DNA of 64,000 nt from Odontocerum albicorne. Its lineage: Eukaryota; Arthropoda; Insecta; Trichoptera; Odontoceridae. The position numbers were made by a program, and so were the translations under genes. Positions 1-11,313 of the stretch are shown here, piece by piece. The stretch covers positions 11,185,606 through 11,249,605 of the forward strand of contig OX463859.1 of assembly GCA_949825065.1 (NCBI GenBank), written 5' to 3'. The notes under the pieces were generated by a model. The model ran no database searches and was not told where the DNA came from. It saw nothing but the letters and a program-made list of their open reading frames with translations. Each line of letters begins with the position of its first letter. Position 1 is the first letter of the stretch.

Positions 1-250
1 AATAAATCGTTCACCATTAAAAATTAATAAAAAAATCCTATTTCACATTTCACAGATGTTGAAGAAAAATGTTGTCAATAAAAAATATTATAATTTTTAA
101 CTGTCACTTATTTCAGTATTTGTATTTTTTTTTTTAAATAATTCTTTGCACCTTTTTGTAACTAAAAATCACTGTTATTCAAAAAAAATTGTAAATTGTC
201 ACAACGCACCATTATTGTTATATTTATCATTTATTCCCGTTGTAAGAATT
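1..250. other. AT-rich sequence, nothing recognised
   Basis: Homopolymer-rich A/T sequence with no open frame of note, no terminal repeats and no recognisable repeat family. Confidence 0.5.
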
Positions 251-640
251 ATATAAGCTCGCGTTATCAAGTCAAAGTTACGGACGCGCGTTACCGACGA
301 ATAGCAACCGTCAATATGACAGACCATTTCTCACTTAGCATCTCCCCACTCTAACAAAGTCGGCTCGTTTGAAGCGAGAATGATGGATAAATTACGGGTG
401 TAAACCCTTCGAATGGGCGTTACCCATTAACAAATCGACCAATCGTACGAGTTGGTTTCTCTTTGAAAACGCCGCGAAAAAAAGCGCCACTTTCCTGATT
501 GGTTGAATTTCTAAGTAAAGGAGGAGCTTCGTAATAACCAATGAAGTGTCTACGTTAAGTGACGCTTAAAAAAGGTTTGAAATTAATGTCAAACTTTTGT
601 TTTCTTTCTTTTATATGCGGTGCGAAGTGTTTTGCGAATG
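251..640. promoter_or_regulatory. GC-richer segment with three CCAAT boxes, possible promoter
   Basis: This stretch is clearly less AT-rich than its surroundings. It carries three CCAAT pentamers in about 100 bp: forward at 439-443, reverse (ATTGG) at 498-502 and forward at 538-542. A TATA-like TTATATG follows at 611-617. Closely spaced CCAAT boxes are the known binding pattern of NF-Y at promoters. No coding exon is visible beside it, so a promoter or 5' region of a gene outside the window is an inference. A relic of a GC-richer transposon is the alternative. Confidence 0.3.
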
Positions 641-1494
641 TAGTATTTTTTTCTTCATTTTTTTTTTGATCAAATTTTTCTTTATTGCTCTTAAGTTTTT
701 TATAGTATTTTTGAATTCTTTGAAAATGGAGACTTCAAATTAATTTTTTTTAATATTTCTCCTAATAACATGTCTATTAGAAGTAAAACCCACATAAGCT
801 GTTGATTACGACCAATTCCCTATTGTGTCGAGGGATATTCTATGCATATGATAAAAATAATACTGTATTTTAATGCCATTAAAACGTTTAGAACTCTGAT
901 ATAAAGCTTTTTGTATTTACGTTTTCTTATGATAGGCGACACTAGGTAAAGTTGCATACACATTTTTAAACACTTATTAAAATTGGTGACAAATCATTTT
1001 AATTGATTTTCTCTATAAAATATAATTTCGACTGATTTCTTCGCGGTTAACCATTTTTGAGGTAAATTTCGATTTGTTTGAAATAATTTAGTTTTATGTT
1101 ACTGGAAAATATTTTAATGACAGACAAAATATTTTATTTAAGCTGGCAATTAGTACAACTAATTTGACAAGTGCACTTCCACTGTTTCGCGGGCTGTCCT
1201 TTTTTAATGGAGCCTCGGATATTGACATCTACAACATTTGAAAATGTTTTGTTTGAAAATGTTTGACATCTACAACATTTAAAAAGAAAAGAAATTGAGC
1301 TATCGTAGTAATGGGAGTGAATTGTTTCGGCTGCATAATTATTTATTTGTTAACAATTATTTTATACTACAGTATATATTTATTTTCAATATTTTCATGT
1401 AATTGCGGTTTAATTATTTATGTTAACTGTATTTTTTTTTAAATGTTCATATAAAAGCTACCGTCAAATAAATACAATATATGTATTATTTATA
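641..1494. other. AT-rich intergenic sequence
   Basis: No gene or structured repeat found. A short local duplication of 'gacatctacaacattt' occurs near 1223-1280. Confidence 0.45.
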
Positions 1495-1745
1495 ATTAAG
1501 GCATCAGCACTGTGACGTTTCAAGACATTGTAATTTGTTTAGTAAAACAATATTTATTCCACTTAATACGAGTACAACGGTATAACCCTACCGGTTTCAA
1601 GGTTTTCACCTCATCATCATCAAACAAGTTTTATTTGTGCTCTCCTGATGATGCGGTGAAAACCTTGAAACCAGTAGAGTTATAACCTTATATTAAGTGG
1701 AATAAACAGTGTTTTACTAAATAAATTATAGTCAATTTGATATTT
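1495..1745. repeat. Foldback repeat, possible Penelope-like terminal unit (copy 1)
   Basis: The left arm (about 1557-1622) and right arm (about 1647-1701) are inverted copies of each other. Each reads outward from a CCTGATGATG-type core through 'tgaaaaccttgaaacc' to 'aagtggaataaa'. The flank 'aaggcat...cattgtaatttgttt' is repeated beside the copies at 1781, 28750 and 55635. The CTGATGA...GAAA arrangement resembles a hammerhead ribozyme core, as known in Penelope-like elements, but no convincing stem I is visible. Confidence is high for the repeat and low for the family. Confidence 0.55.
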
Positions 1746-1780
1746 TTCATTAATAGTTCTGATTAAACAACATTTAAGTG

Positions 1781-2010
1781 TGTTATTTATAGTTAAAGCA
1801 TTAACATTGTGGAGGTTTAAAGGCATTGTAATTTGTTTTATCAAACACTGCTTATTCCACTTTTTGTAACGGTATATAACCTTACCGGTTTCAACCTCAT
1901 CATCAGGGAGCACAAACAATACTCTGATAATGGGGGGAAAGCCTTGAAACCGGTATGGTTATACCGCTACAAAAAGCGGAATAAACAATGTTCAATAAAA
2001 CAAATTAAGT
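1781..2010. repeat. Foldback repeat, possible Penelope-like terminal unit (copy 2)
   Basis: A second, head-to-tail copy of the repeat at 1495. The arms are about 1848-1905 and 1922-1984. The core is degenerate here (CTGATAATG), and the 'gccttgaaaccggta' and 'gcggaataaac' segments are kept. It follows the first copy after about 35 bp, so the two form a tandem pair of foldbacks. Confidence 0.55.
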
Positions 2011-2159
2011 GTGTGTTTATTTAATTTATATTTAACTTTTTCTTTCACTTGAACAATATTTTATTCTTGACATATAAAACAAATAAAAATCCAAATGATC
2101 GTTTCTACATTTCGGCATTTCATCAAAAATATATTTAACGATATCCGTTGTCTATTTGA

Positions 2160-2335
2160 TATGACGCATGTCTTTCGACCCGGAGGTTGAGGGTTCAATT
2201 CCTGTTGGAACACAGATTTTTAAAAAAAGTCTTGATTTCACTAAAGGCCTCTTTAACTACTTTCTGCTTGGTTGGAAGAGATTTCCACACGGCATCAAAT
2301 CCGCTAGATCGTACTGTAAACTACGAAAATGTAAG
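2160..2335 (+). repeat. SINE-A, 5'-truncated
   Basis: Starts inside the tRNA-like head ('tgacgcatgtct'), keeps the box-B-like 'gggttcaattcctgttgg', then the body and the tail 'ggttggaagagatttcc...'. It lacks box A. It belongs to the family best preserved at 52336-52545. Confidence 0.6.
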
Positions 2336-2404
2336 AAAAAGATCTTCCTAATTAATTTAAAAAAAATAAAATAAAAAATAATAACTTGATTATTTCTCTT
2401 CTTA

Positions 2405-2636
2405 ATGAACTAATTATATAATTAATTTTATATAATATAATTTTAATGAAAATATATCTATCTATACTTATTCTATAATTTATTTCATATAATATAATTT
2501 TAATGAACGTATATCTATCGATACTTATCTATAATTAGTTTTATATAATATAATTTTAATGAACATATATGTATCTATCTATATTTATTCTATAATTAAT
2601 TTTATATAACATAATTTTAATGTAAATATATCTATA
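2405..2636. repeat. ~58-bp tandem repeat, 4 diverged units
   Basis: Four successive units each contain 'tataatataattttaatg' followed by 'atatatctatctatacttat' with small differences. It is pure A/T-rich minisatellite with no coding potential. Confidence 0.75.
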
Positions 2637-2639
2637 ACA

Positions 2640-3055
2640 ATTCTAAAGGATCCATCACAAATGAAATATTTTTGTTTATTTACATTTTTAGTAAAAACCC
2701 GACAATGATAATGAAACATTTTTTTTCAATATGACAAAGTGCTTTTTTTCCTGCTGTTTCGTGCTGTTGTCGTGTTCCTGCTTCTCTCGAGTCCCGCTTG
2801 CTCGTTGTGATTGACGCGATCGTCTATTCCTATTAGCATCTGCAGCTATTTTTGCATCTATCTTATCATTTTGATCCCTAATAATAAGTAAGTTATTTTA
2901 ATTTTGTTTTGCAGAAACAGTCAAAAACTTTAAGCTCATTTTTAACAAAATGATAAGTTAAATCTATTTCCTGGATGAAACTGGAAGTCATTGTTATGTA
3001 GAATTACAACGAAACCATGGGTACAAACAAATTCTGATTTTCTAAAATTCTTATT
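2640..3055. other. Intergenic sequence, nothing recognised
   Basis: It includes a modestly GC-richer patch (about 2750-2860) with no open frame and no terminal repeats. Confidence 0.4.
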
Positions 3056-3057
3056 GA

Positions 3058-3205
3058 AGACGACCTCTGTGGCCTAGTTGGTAAGACGCATGTTTCCCAG
3101 CCCGGAAGATGCGGGTTCAAGTCATGCTGGAACCCATTTTTTTAAAAGAATTCCAGTCTCTTTTTTTACATAAAACCCTCCCTTAAAGCCTCATTTACCT
3201 ACATA
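3058..3205 (+). repeat. SINE-A
   Basis: tRNA-like head with box A 'tggcctagttgg' and box B 'gcgggttcaagtc', then the 'ctggaaccc' junction and T-rich body. The tail is lost at 'ggttggttagaac', where a LINE fragment begins. Confidence 0.7.
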
Positions 3206-3480
3206 TTTTTGGTTGGTTAGAACATGCACATATACAAAATGTATTAAACATGCAAAAATACCATCAAGGTATCTCCCGACCGGGGTTGAAAGAAATAAGA
3301 GAGCGTCAATCTTTCCTATACACATCTTTCGCCTCTTCTAGATCCATACAGCTCTGATGACTTATCTTACTTCTGCATTTCCTTCTCTCTACATATCATA
3401 CACTTGATCCAACCAAACTTTCCTTGGTCTTCCACTACCACATCTTCTACTCACTTTTGCACAGTAGGTATACTTATCTA
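3206..3480 (-). repeat. RTE-type LINE 3' fragment
   Basis: Read on the minus strand, this resembles the end of an RTE-like reverse transcriptase ORF (a 'GRPRKVWLDQV'-type motif, then the terminal segment before the stop). The same fragment recurs at 10875, 14357, 30455, 35685, 36890, 44245, 46740 and 59100. Frames are broken. Confidence 0.5.
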
Positions 3481-3484
3481 TTTT

Positions 3485-3795
3485 TTTAAGTAAATTTATT
3501 AAAATATCCAAAAGTATTGAAACAGTCCAAAATACCTACTGAAAAGTACAAAATATTGAAAATTCTCGAAACTATGTGAAAATTATCGAAGGTTTTCGAT
3601 AAAGATCCAATATGTTAAAAATACTGTAAAACTCCGAAAATATCGTATAATTCCAAAAATGTTCAAAATGCCTCACAGCATGGAAAATTTAAAATTGTTA
3701 AATATATCCAAAAATATCGAGATGTTCCGAAAATACTCGTATAAATTTTATTTATTTTAAATTCTCCTAAGAATCGAATGTTCTCGATGTTGAAA
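3485..3795. other. Degenerate short-period repeat
   Basis: Irregular repetition of 'cgaaaat' and 'ccaaaaat' words with spacing of about 15-25 bp. Similar text resumes after the SINE at 3798-4020, so that SINE seems to have inserted into this tract. Confidence 0.4.
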
Positions 3796-3797
3796 AT

Positions 3798-4020
3798 AAC
3801 CACCGTGGCCTAGTTGGTAAGACGCACGTCTCCCAATCCGGAAGTTCTGGGTTCAAATTCTACTGGAACCCAAATGTTTTAAAAAAAAACTCCAATCTCT
3901 TTTTTTTTACTTAAGGCCTCATTAACATATTTTTGATTGTTTGGAAGAGGTTGCCATATGGCAATATTCCCGTCAGATTGTACTGTATACAACGAAAATG
4001 TAACACAATACAATTCAATG
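3798..4020 (+). repeat. SINE-A, nearly full length
   Basis: Box A 'tggcctagttgg', box B 'tgggttcaaattc', body, and a tail with the perfect stem 'ttgccatatggcaa' near 3949-3962, ending in 'cgaaaatgtaacacaata'. One of the most complete copies. Confidence 0.75.
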
Positions 4021-4540
4021 TTCGAAAAAGACAAACTGTGTCGAAAATGTATGAAATTTTACCACTATTTAAAATTCTCACAGTAATCTATTGTAAAATG
4101 TCAAATGTGTCCAAAAAATACAAAAAAGTCGAAAATATATAAAAAAATACCCCGTTAAACTAAAAATTCTAGAAATAATGAATAAAAATAATTACACATA
4201 TGTAATTTGGGCTAACTATAATGATTTTTTAATTAAGTGGATTGGGATTAGTTGTTCGTCATGCGTCTTGGCTCAAATAAACGAATCTCCTGCCTTAACC
4301 TTACTGGGAAACGTACCTAACTTCCAATGTTTCCTATATTTTTTACCAGTTGGTAGTCAAGTTCTACCTGTTTATATCATGTACCTTCCTAGATTGATCA
4401 ACTTATTTGCAATAAACTATTTTTCTATTGTGGAAGGTCGTTTATTTATGTATTAACGCAATAAATGACACTTTATTATCCCACACACAACACAGGAAAA
4501 ATAAAACATAACGTATCAATATCCTCTAAAATAAATCTTA
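4021..4540. other. Intergenic sequence with a chance ORF
   Basis: Continues the 'gtcgaaaat' degenerate repeat to about 4140. A 92-codon open frame at 4178-4456 has no recognisable domain and is probably fortuitous. Confidence 0.4.
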
Positions 4541-5048
4541 CAATTTGTGACACATACTTGTATCAATTTGTGATGTATACTTGTATCAATTTGTGATACA
4601 TACTTGTATCAATTTGTGATATATACTTGTATCAATTTGTGATACATACATGTATCAATTTGTGATACATACTTGTATCAATTTGTGATACATACTTGTA
4701 TCAATTTGTGATACATACTTGTATCAATTTGTGATACATACTTGTATCAATTTGTGATACATACTTGTATCAATTTGTGATACATACTTGTATCGATTTG
4801 TGATACATATTGGTATCAATTTGTGATACATACATGTATCAATTTGTGATACATAATTGTATCAATTTGTGATACATACTTGTATCAATTTGTGATACAT
4901 ACTTGTATTAATTTGTGATACATACATGTATCAATTTGTGATACATACATGTATCAATTTGTGATACATACTTGTATCAATTGGTGATACATACTTGTAT
5001 CAATTTGTGATACATACTTGTATCAATTTGTGATACATACTTGTATCA
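4541..5048. repeat. 23-bp tandem array, about 22 copies
   Basis: The unit is 'gatacatacttgtatcaatttgt' less three bases at either end depending on phase. Each unit holds two overlapping dyads: GATACA-tact-TGTATC and TGTATC-aatttgt-GATACA. Variants (a for t in 'tacatg', one g in 'caattggtg') are scattered. There are no unique spacers, so it is not a CRISPR array. Confidence 0.9.
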
Positions 5049-5564
5049 CTTTCAAAATATTTTTCTTAAATGTACTAATGCACAACTAAAGCAATCAACA
5101 ATACAATACTTACAAAATGAAGCCGTTTTACCACGAAAAACTTAGAAAAATGTTCGAATATTATTTTAATTATTTTATTTGTAATAGTATAAATCTTTCA
5201 GCAATAGTTGCTTCAAATCCCGTGTTAGAAACTATGTTAGGTACATTAATTAATATTTTATTATTTTTATTATTAAAAACTAAGATACTATAGTTAGCGT
5301 TTTGCACGACAATATGCCTTATATTCCGCTTAAGGTGTCTTCATCAATAACCAAGTTTCTGTTTAAAAATTTACAACCAATGTCGTCCGTCTATCAGCCC
5401 TCTTTTTGATCCCAATAAAATATTAATCCTGTTAGCTAAAGTAGCTCGATACCTTAGACTTTATATTTTATTCAAACACAGAGATACAATAATACAAGCT
5501 AAGTATCAAACATCCAGTGCCTTGCCTGTTTTTTTTCCTTTTTGCCAACGTAATACAAATATTT
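5049..5564. other. Intergenic sequence, nothing recognised
   Basis: AT-rich, without open frames, terminal repeats or known repeat motifs. Confidence 0.4.
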
Positions 5565-5770
5565 ATTTATTTTATTTTATTTTTATTTATTTTACACATG
5601 ACAAGAAATATACATAATTTTCGAAAAAACCACAGGTAATTTAATTTGGACACAATCTTACTGGATCTGGGTTTGTTGCCTTTCATTTGTCGTGTCCCCA
5701 GTAAACTAGACTTTTGTCCGTATCTCACTGAGGACATATAGCATGAAAAAATATTTGATTGTAGCATACA
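5565..5770 (-). repeat. Dispersed repeat, probable retroelement 3' end
   Basis: Shares about 175 bp with 32475-32650: 'catgacaagaaat', 'ttacgaaaa', 'cccagtaaactag' and 'tgaggacatatag' blocks in the same order. On the minus strand it ends in a TAAAATAAA-rich tail, as a non-LTR element would. Family unknown. Confidence 0.5.
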
Positions 5771-7275
5771 TGTATAAACAGTTGTTAATTATACATGTAT
5801 AAACGATGTATTTGATTATACATGTACAAACAGTTAATACACGATTTTAAGATTTTTTACACATATTTTTTTCAATACATTCTAACCCTATAAGCTTCAT
5901 CAGTAACACAAGAATGCCACAAACAAATTTCAATCCAGTTTGGTTCATAGTCTGGCACTTCACGCCCTTCAACACTGTAGCCGAACCTGTTCTAGGGCGA
6001 GATTATTTTAAAGGTGTTGGTAGATTAACACAATGGTCTTAAGTCAATAAGATATAGACTACCGAAAACAACCATTAGAAAAATATAGATTTCTATTTGC
6101 CCGTAAGAAATAATAAGGTAATAACTAATCAGGTTTGAAATCACAAGAGGTGTCAAACAATATTGTCACCGTAGTTGGCCAATTAATACGTCGATTGTGA
6201 AGTAAAAATTCCAATTAAATTGTCAAATAGATTTTATGCCCGAAAATAAATATTGTTTTTAAAACAGCAATTTGAAAATATTTCAAAGTTGGTATGTTTG
6301 AATGACTAGTTGAAAGTGTTTATACATTTTTTGTAAATTCGTCAATTGTTCTCGTTTTTGTGATCATATTCAGTTTTTTTTCAAATTAATCAAAGGTTTT
6401 GGCTTTGAATTTGTAGAGCTCCGTACAAGAATATTTAACAAAAAAATACTTTGTTATGCCATTAATTACACGTGTTTTTTCCTCTACGTAGCTTCACCAC
6501 TGATACAATAGTTTTTATTGTGGATTTTGGTTGTTTGATATTGTGCAAGTGCGACATGAACATGAGTACACTAGACATGACAAACCTTTTTGCAATCTAA
6601 AGGAGAAAACCAAAGCAAGAAGTTCTCTATAGACGGAATGATCCAATTTCAGTTTATATACTTATTCTTTTTTTCCTATATAAATATTAAGTCGTTAAGT
6701 GAAGATCGATAGATTCTGTATTTCATAAATACATAAGTCATGTAATTTGAGAGATTTCTTTGGTGTAAATATAAACTCGTTAATTTATTTGTTTATTGTT
6801 GAAACTTAACAAATTATTGTTAAAACAAACTGGCAGGCTTAAAAAACGGATGTATGTAAAGTTAGTAGGTGTTGATATCGTCAGTGTGATTCGTGATATC
6901 TACGTTTGAATACCAGCTTGAAACCTTATGAGATAAGACAATATTGGCCAAGTTTATATTCGACATGTTTCCTCAGACCAGACCTGAATAATAAACAAGC
7001 AAGCAGCATTTAGTTAGCCACTGCACTAATTTATTGATAGATGCACTGACAGGAGTACATCGATAGGGACGTTACATAGCAAATTTATCATTTCAAGCAG
7101 AGTTGGCAAGCAGAATAATTTAATAGTACATGTTTTTCGACAGATAAGCAACTACTATCTGCTATAATATTTAAAAGTAGACTCCGAAACTAGTTATTTA
7201 AACGTTACTTCTACATGTATCGGATTAATTAATTACTATTTTGTACAAGAAAAGTAATAATGTGTCTTATAAATC
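5771..7275. other. AT-rich intergenic sequence
   Basis: No gene found. Short triplicated 'tacatgta(t/c)aaac' words occur near 5767-5830. The text near 6960-7020 ('ataaacaagcaagcagc') faintly resembles that at 34110-34140. Confidence 0.4.
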
Positions 7276-9150
7276 GATGTATACATACGTCGATATATGA
7301 GACTCATAATCATCCTGTCGTGTAGGTCATGAATGAGCATCATGACTCCCATGATAGTCTTCCACGACTCCTCTCCATCCATCCCTGCACTCCGCGGCTC
7401 GAAAGGCAGTTGTTAAGGGTACTCCGGTTGCATCTTTCACTTGGTCAGTCTAACGCATTGGGATTCTTCCTGTTGTGCGTCATCCTTCCACGCCTCCAGT
7501 AACCACAAACCTCTCTAAACTGTCTTCTTGGCCACGAGCAATGTGCCCTAAGAATCGGAGAACTCGTTGAAGGAACGTTGTCGACAATCTGTCGGTCATT
7601 CTCAGTTCTTCGAGAATGGAGACTTGTTTATTTATTTTTTATTAATAATATGAAACTACCATATTATTAATAAAAATAATTTGTTATTTCATCAAAGGTT
7701 AAAAAGCGTTGAAGTAAAATAAAATATACATGGTAAGTATTATGGGAGTCTCATATATCAATATTTATTTATGTCGATATATGAGACTAACGTATTATTA
7801 ATAAAATTTGATTTTAATTATAATACGGAATTTATAACACCTTTCATTTATCGATGTATGTACGCATCGATGTATAAGGTACCCACAAACATTATAAAAA
7901 TTAATTTTACTAATTATATGGAAGTCTTATATAGTATATCGACGTACTCGTACCTACATAACATATGCGTCGATATATGAGACTCACACATTAATAATAA
8001 AAGTTAATTTTCCTAATAATACGGGAAAAATCTCATATATTGACGCTTGTATGTTGATATATGAGACTCTTACATTATTAAGTAAAATTTACTAATAACA
8101 TGACTATCTTATAGAGTATATCGACGTACTCGTATGTGATAATGTATCAGACTTCAGTATTATAATAATGATAAATTTAACTAATACTATGGGAGTCCAC
8201 GTATCGATGTATTATATATCGGTATTGTGACTCTCCTCGATATATGAGAATCCTATCAATATATGAGACTCCCGTCGATATACAAGACTTCCGTCGATAT
8301 ATGAGACTCCCACATTACTAATAAAAGTAACTTTATCAATAAGTGAAGAGCCTCATATATCCAAGTGGGTATGTGTTTAAATAAAAACCTACACTAGTTA
8401 AAAATTAACTACGAGCATATAAAAAATATGAAAGTCTCATATATCGAGGTATATATGCGTCTTTGTATGAGATTTCTATATTATTAATAAAAGTAAAATT
8501 ATGAATAACACGAGTCTCATATATCGACGTATATCTCATATATCGACGTATATCTCATATACGAGTCTCATATATCGACGTATATCTGTGTCGATATATG
8601 AGACTTCCACATTATTAAAAAAAGTATTATTTTGTACAATGGGGGTTTCATGTATCGACGTATATATACGTTGATATATGAGACACCCACATTATTAATA
8701 CAATTATTTTTATAAATATCTTATGAGTCTCATATACCTACGCATATATTATATATTTATATGTGAGAACGTATACTAGCTAAAATTTTATTATATTAAA
8801 TATATGTATGTCACATATAACGACGTATTTTATATGATATACGCGTTAATGTATGAGACTCCCATAATGTCAATAAAATAATAAAAAATACTTTGAATAT
8901 AGGAGTCTTATATATCGACGTGTATACGTGTTAATGTATGAGTCTTCCATAATATTAATAAAATTATTTTTTTGTACTAAGGGAGTCTCACATATCGACG
9001 TATATATTCGTCGATATATGTTATATGATAACTCATACGAAATAAAATATAATTTTATTAAAAAAACATAGATGTCTCATATATGGACGTAACATATATA
9101 CTATATGTATCATATATGCGTCGGTGTATAAGACCCATATCTTATTCAAA
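7276..9150. repeat. Diverged satellite of alternating dyads
   Basis: More than ten copies of 'cgtcgatatatgagac' alternate with its inverse 'gtctcatatatcgacg', around a 'tata' centre. The intervening segments ('cccacattattaataaaa' and its rough inverse) form a second dyad, so a unit of about 100-120 bp is an inverted repeat in both phases. Units are strongly diverged. The array is interrupted by a LINE fragment at 7305-7625. Confidence 0.75.
7305..7625 (-). repeat. LINE 3' fragment inserted in the satellite
   Basis: The minus strand encodes pieces of the reverse transcriptase C-terminus common in lepidopteran LINEs: 'RFLGHIARGQEDSLERFV', then 'VEGRRTTGRIPMRWTDQVK', then 'GVPLTTAFRAAECRDGW'. 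The frame is nearly open. Satellite sequence flanks both sides. Confidence 0.7.
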
Positions 9151-9593
9151 AGTTGATAATATTTTAGATTGAAAAATGTGGAAATAAAAAAATAAATATA
9201 AAAACACTATCGCTCCCCATCAAATGGAATTGACAATGCTTGAATTTGTGTTTTTAATTTTGATATCTTACGAACTATTACATTTTTTAGCTTTAATCGA
9301 AATAAAGCCGTAAACAACATTTTATTCGAAACTTTTTATCGTTGATATCGCTTTGTGTGAACGCCAACCATTAGGCACACGAATATAGTATTATTATACA
9401 AAGAAACTATTACTCAAAACTGAGAGAGAAATGTCAAATTAGCGATAGTTTTGAGACTAGTTGAATAATACTTTTGTTGAATGTATAACCAATTCTTTCC
9501 CACCACCGTCCATGCTATTCCTATTATGAAGAAAAAAATCAAATCCCTATTCAGTGCGATGTGTGTTAGAAGGTATTAGAGTGTATTTGCCGG
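9151..9593. other. Intergenic sequence, nothing recognised
   Basis: AT-rich, without usable open frames or repeat ends. Confidence 0.4.
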
Positions 9594-9770
9594 CGACCGT
9601 GGTCTAACGGTTAGCATTCAGGTTAAGCAAGCGAGAACCTCAGGTTCGATTCCTGGAGGATTCACTTCCTATGATGCTTATCATAAATTATAATAACGCT
9701 TTTAAACAAATAGCGGTAAGTATGTAAAAAATCTACCTGCAACGATAAGCTGCAGCAGAATTCGTCTGCC
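9594..9770 (+). repeat. SINE-B, best copy
   Basis: tRNA-like head with box A 'gtggtctaacggttagc' and box B 'aggttcgattcctgg', then a body with 'atgcttatcataaatta', 'gcttttaa' and 'ctgcagcag'. It differs from SINE-A in head and body. Related copies are at 12785, 14925 and 47010. Confidence 0.65.
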
Positions 9771-10350
9771 GATCATCTTGGACGTTTGAATATAATATAT
9801 ATATGGCGAGATATTGAGGGTTGGCGAGACATTTAAAGATGTTATATAAAAATTAATGTACATGAACCTGTCGGTGATTTCTTATATTTTATCAATTTAA
9901 ATTGTACTGAGAAACAAGCAAGTTGTCAATACTATCTGCTAAAGCTTAAAATGTAGCAAAACTTTCCTTTGAACAGGGGGTGAAAAAGCGTGCAGGGTTG
10001 TAAAAAAATACGTCCCTTACTGTCTACTTGCGTCCTGAGAGTAATGCACGTTAAAATTTTAGTTAAATTATTCACAAGCTTCAACTAACGTATTGGTGGA
10101 ATAATTAAATGATGCAACTTTGTTTCCCCTATAAAATATGTCTTCCACTGTTACGTAGGAAGGTTTACTCGGCTAAATTTGGTAATAGTTTAAAATATAA
10201 ATACTTTGTAATTATTAGTACTGCTTCATTGTACCATCATGTTAGTTAAAATAAACTTTTGTGATTTTGTCAATAATGGTAAGTATTGTATTTGCATAAA
10301 CTTGTCTTATGTGCATTTGTTTCACGTTCATTTCATTCATTAATTTCATT
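9771..10350. other. Intergenic sequence, nothing recognised
   Basis: No open frame, repeat end or structured motif found. Confidence 0.4.
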
Positions 10351-10398
10351 AATTCACAACACAACAGTGTCTTAAAAGACACTGTTGCGTCGTGAATT
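10351..10398. repeat. Hairpin, 23-bp arms, 2-nt loop
   Basis: Arms 10351-10373 and 10376-10398 are inverted copies with two mismatches and an 'aa' centre. The loop is too short for a typical animal microRNA precursor. Confidence 0.85.
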
Positions 10399-10446
10399 AA
10401 ATTAATTAAAAATATATAAAACTTGTATATTTGAATGCAATTTTTT

Positions 10447-10602
10447 CATTGAACAAGGTATTTACGTAGCTACGTACTAATTTACCATTGAACAAGGTAT
10501 TTACTTAGCTACGTACTAATTTACCATTGAACAAGGTATTTACGTAGCTACGTACTAATTTACCATTGAACAAGGTATTTACGTAGCTACGTACTAATTT
10601 AA
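10447..10602. repeat. 39-bp tandem repeat, 4 copies
   Basis: Units start at 10447, 10486, 10525 and 10564. Three of the four contain the perfect 14-bp palindrome TACGTAGCTACGTA; the second has one change (tacttagc). Confidence 0.9.
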
Positions 10603-10874
10603 CAATAATACTTAAAAATATTAAGTTCAACAGTGCTCGTTTCCTTTTAACAGATTCAAATAATACATATGAATTTAAAAAAATACCTAGGTATATAAAA
10701 ATTGACTTGCCAATAAATCCATCTCCAAATATATTATCTCTCTCTTCTTTAAGAACTACGAATTCTGTTTTCATAAATTCACTTCGCGAGCTTTTATATT
10801 TGCAACTGTTTCAATAATATCATTGTATTCAATATTTCCAGCGATTAAGTATAAATACATATATACCATCACGC

Positions 10875-11188
10875 AATTTCTCTTTAGGGTAGTCAGACAG
10901 AACAGAGCGCTAGACTTTTCTATCTCGACACACATCCTTCCCCTCTTCTACGTCCATACAACTCGTACGAGTTCTCACGTGTTCTTTCTACGTTTCCTGA
11001 TTTCGAAATAACGTTCACTTGATTCAATCATACTTCTCTTAATCCTTTTCCCTCACATTAGCACTATATATTTATTTTGTTAGAATTTCTTAATTCATTC
11101 GTTCTATATGCCCAAACCATCTAGGTGACAATCTTCATCATACTCAACAAATCAGCCTCAAATTCACATTCATCATTCATCACTTCAT
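10875..11188 (-). repeat. RTE-type LINE 3' fragment
   Basis: Same family and orientation as 36890-37315: 'ctatctcgacacacatcctt', 'cgtccatacaact', 'tcattcgtt...atgcccaaaccat' and 'tattatatcatacattgtcacc' are shared. The minus strand holds remnants of the 'WFGHVERMN'-type C-terminus. No intact frame. Confidence 0.55.
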
Positions 11189-11313
11189 TTTATATTATAT
11201 CATACATTGTCACCACTGAAACTGGAAGATTTATATTATATCATACATTGTCACCACTGAAACTGGAAGATTTATATTATATCATACATTGTCACCACTG
11301 AAACTGGAAGATT
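11189..11313. repeat. 41-bp tandem repeat, 3 copies
   Basis: Exact units of 'tatattatatcatacattg' plus 'tcaccactgaaactggaaga'. The first unit overlaps the end of the LINE fragment, so the array grew from LINE sequence. Confidence 0.9.

Noticed and set aside
4178..4456. 92-codon ORF with hydrophobic stretches
   Set aside because: No recognised family; lies between a SINE and a microsatellite-like array.
4541..5048. CRISPR-like direct repeats
   Set aside because: Units are contiguous with no unique spacers, and the window is clearly eukaryotic; it is a minisatellite. The same holds for 18977-21594.
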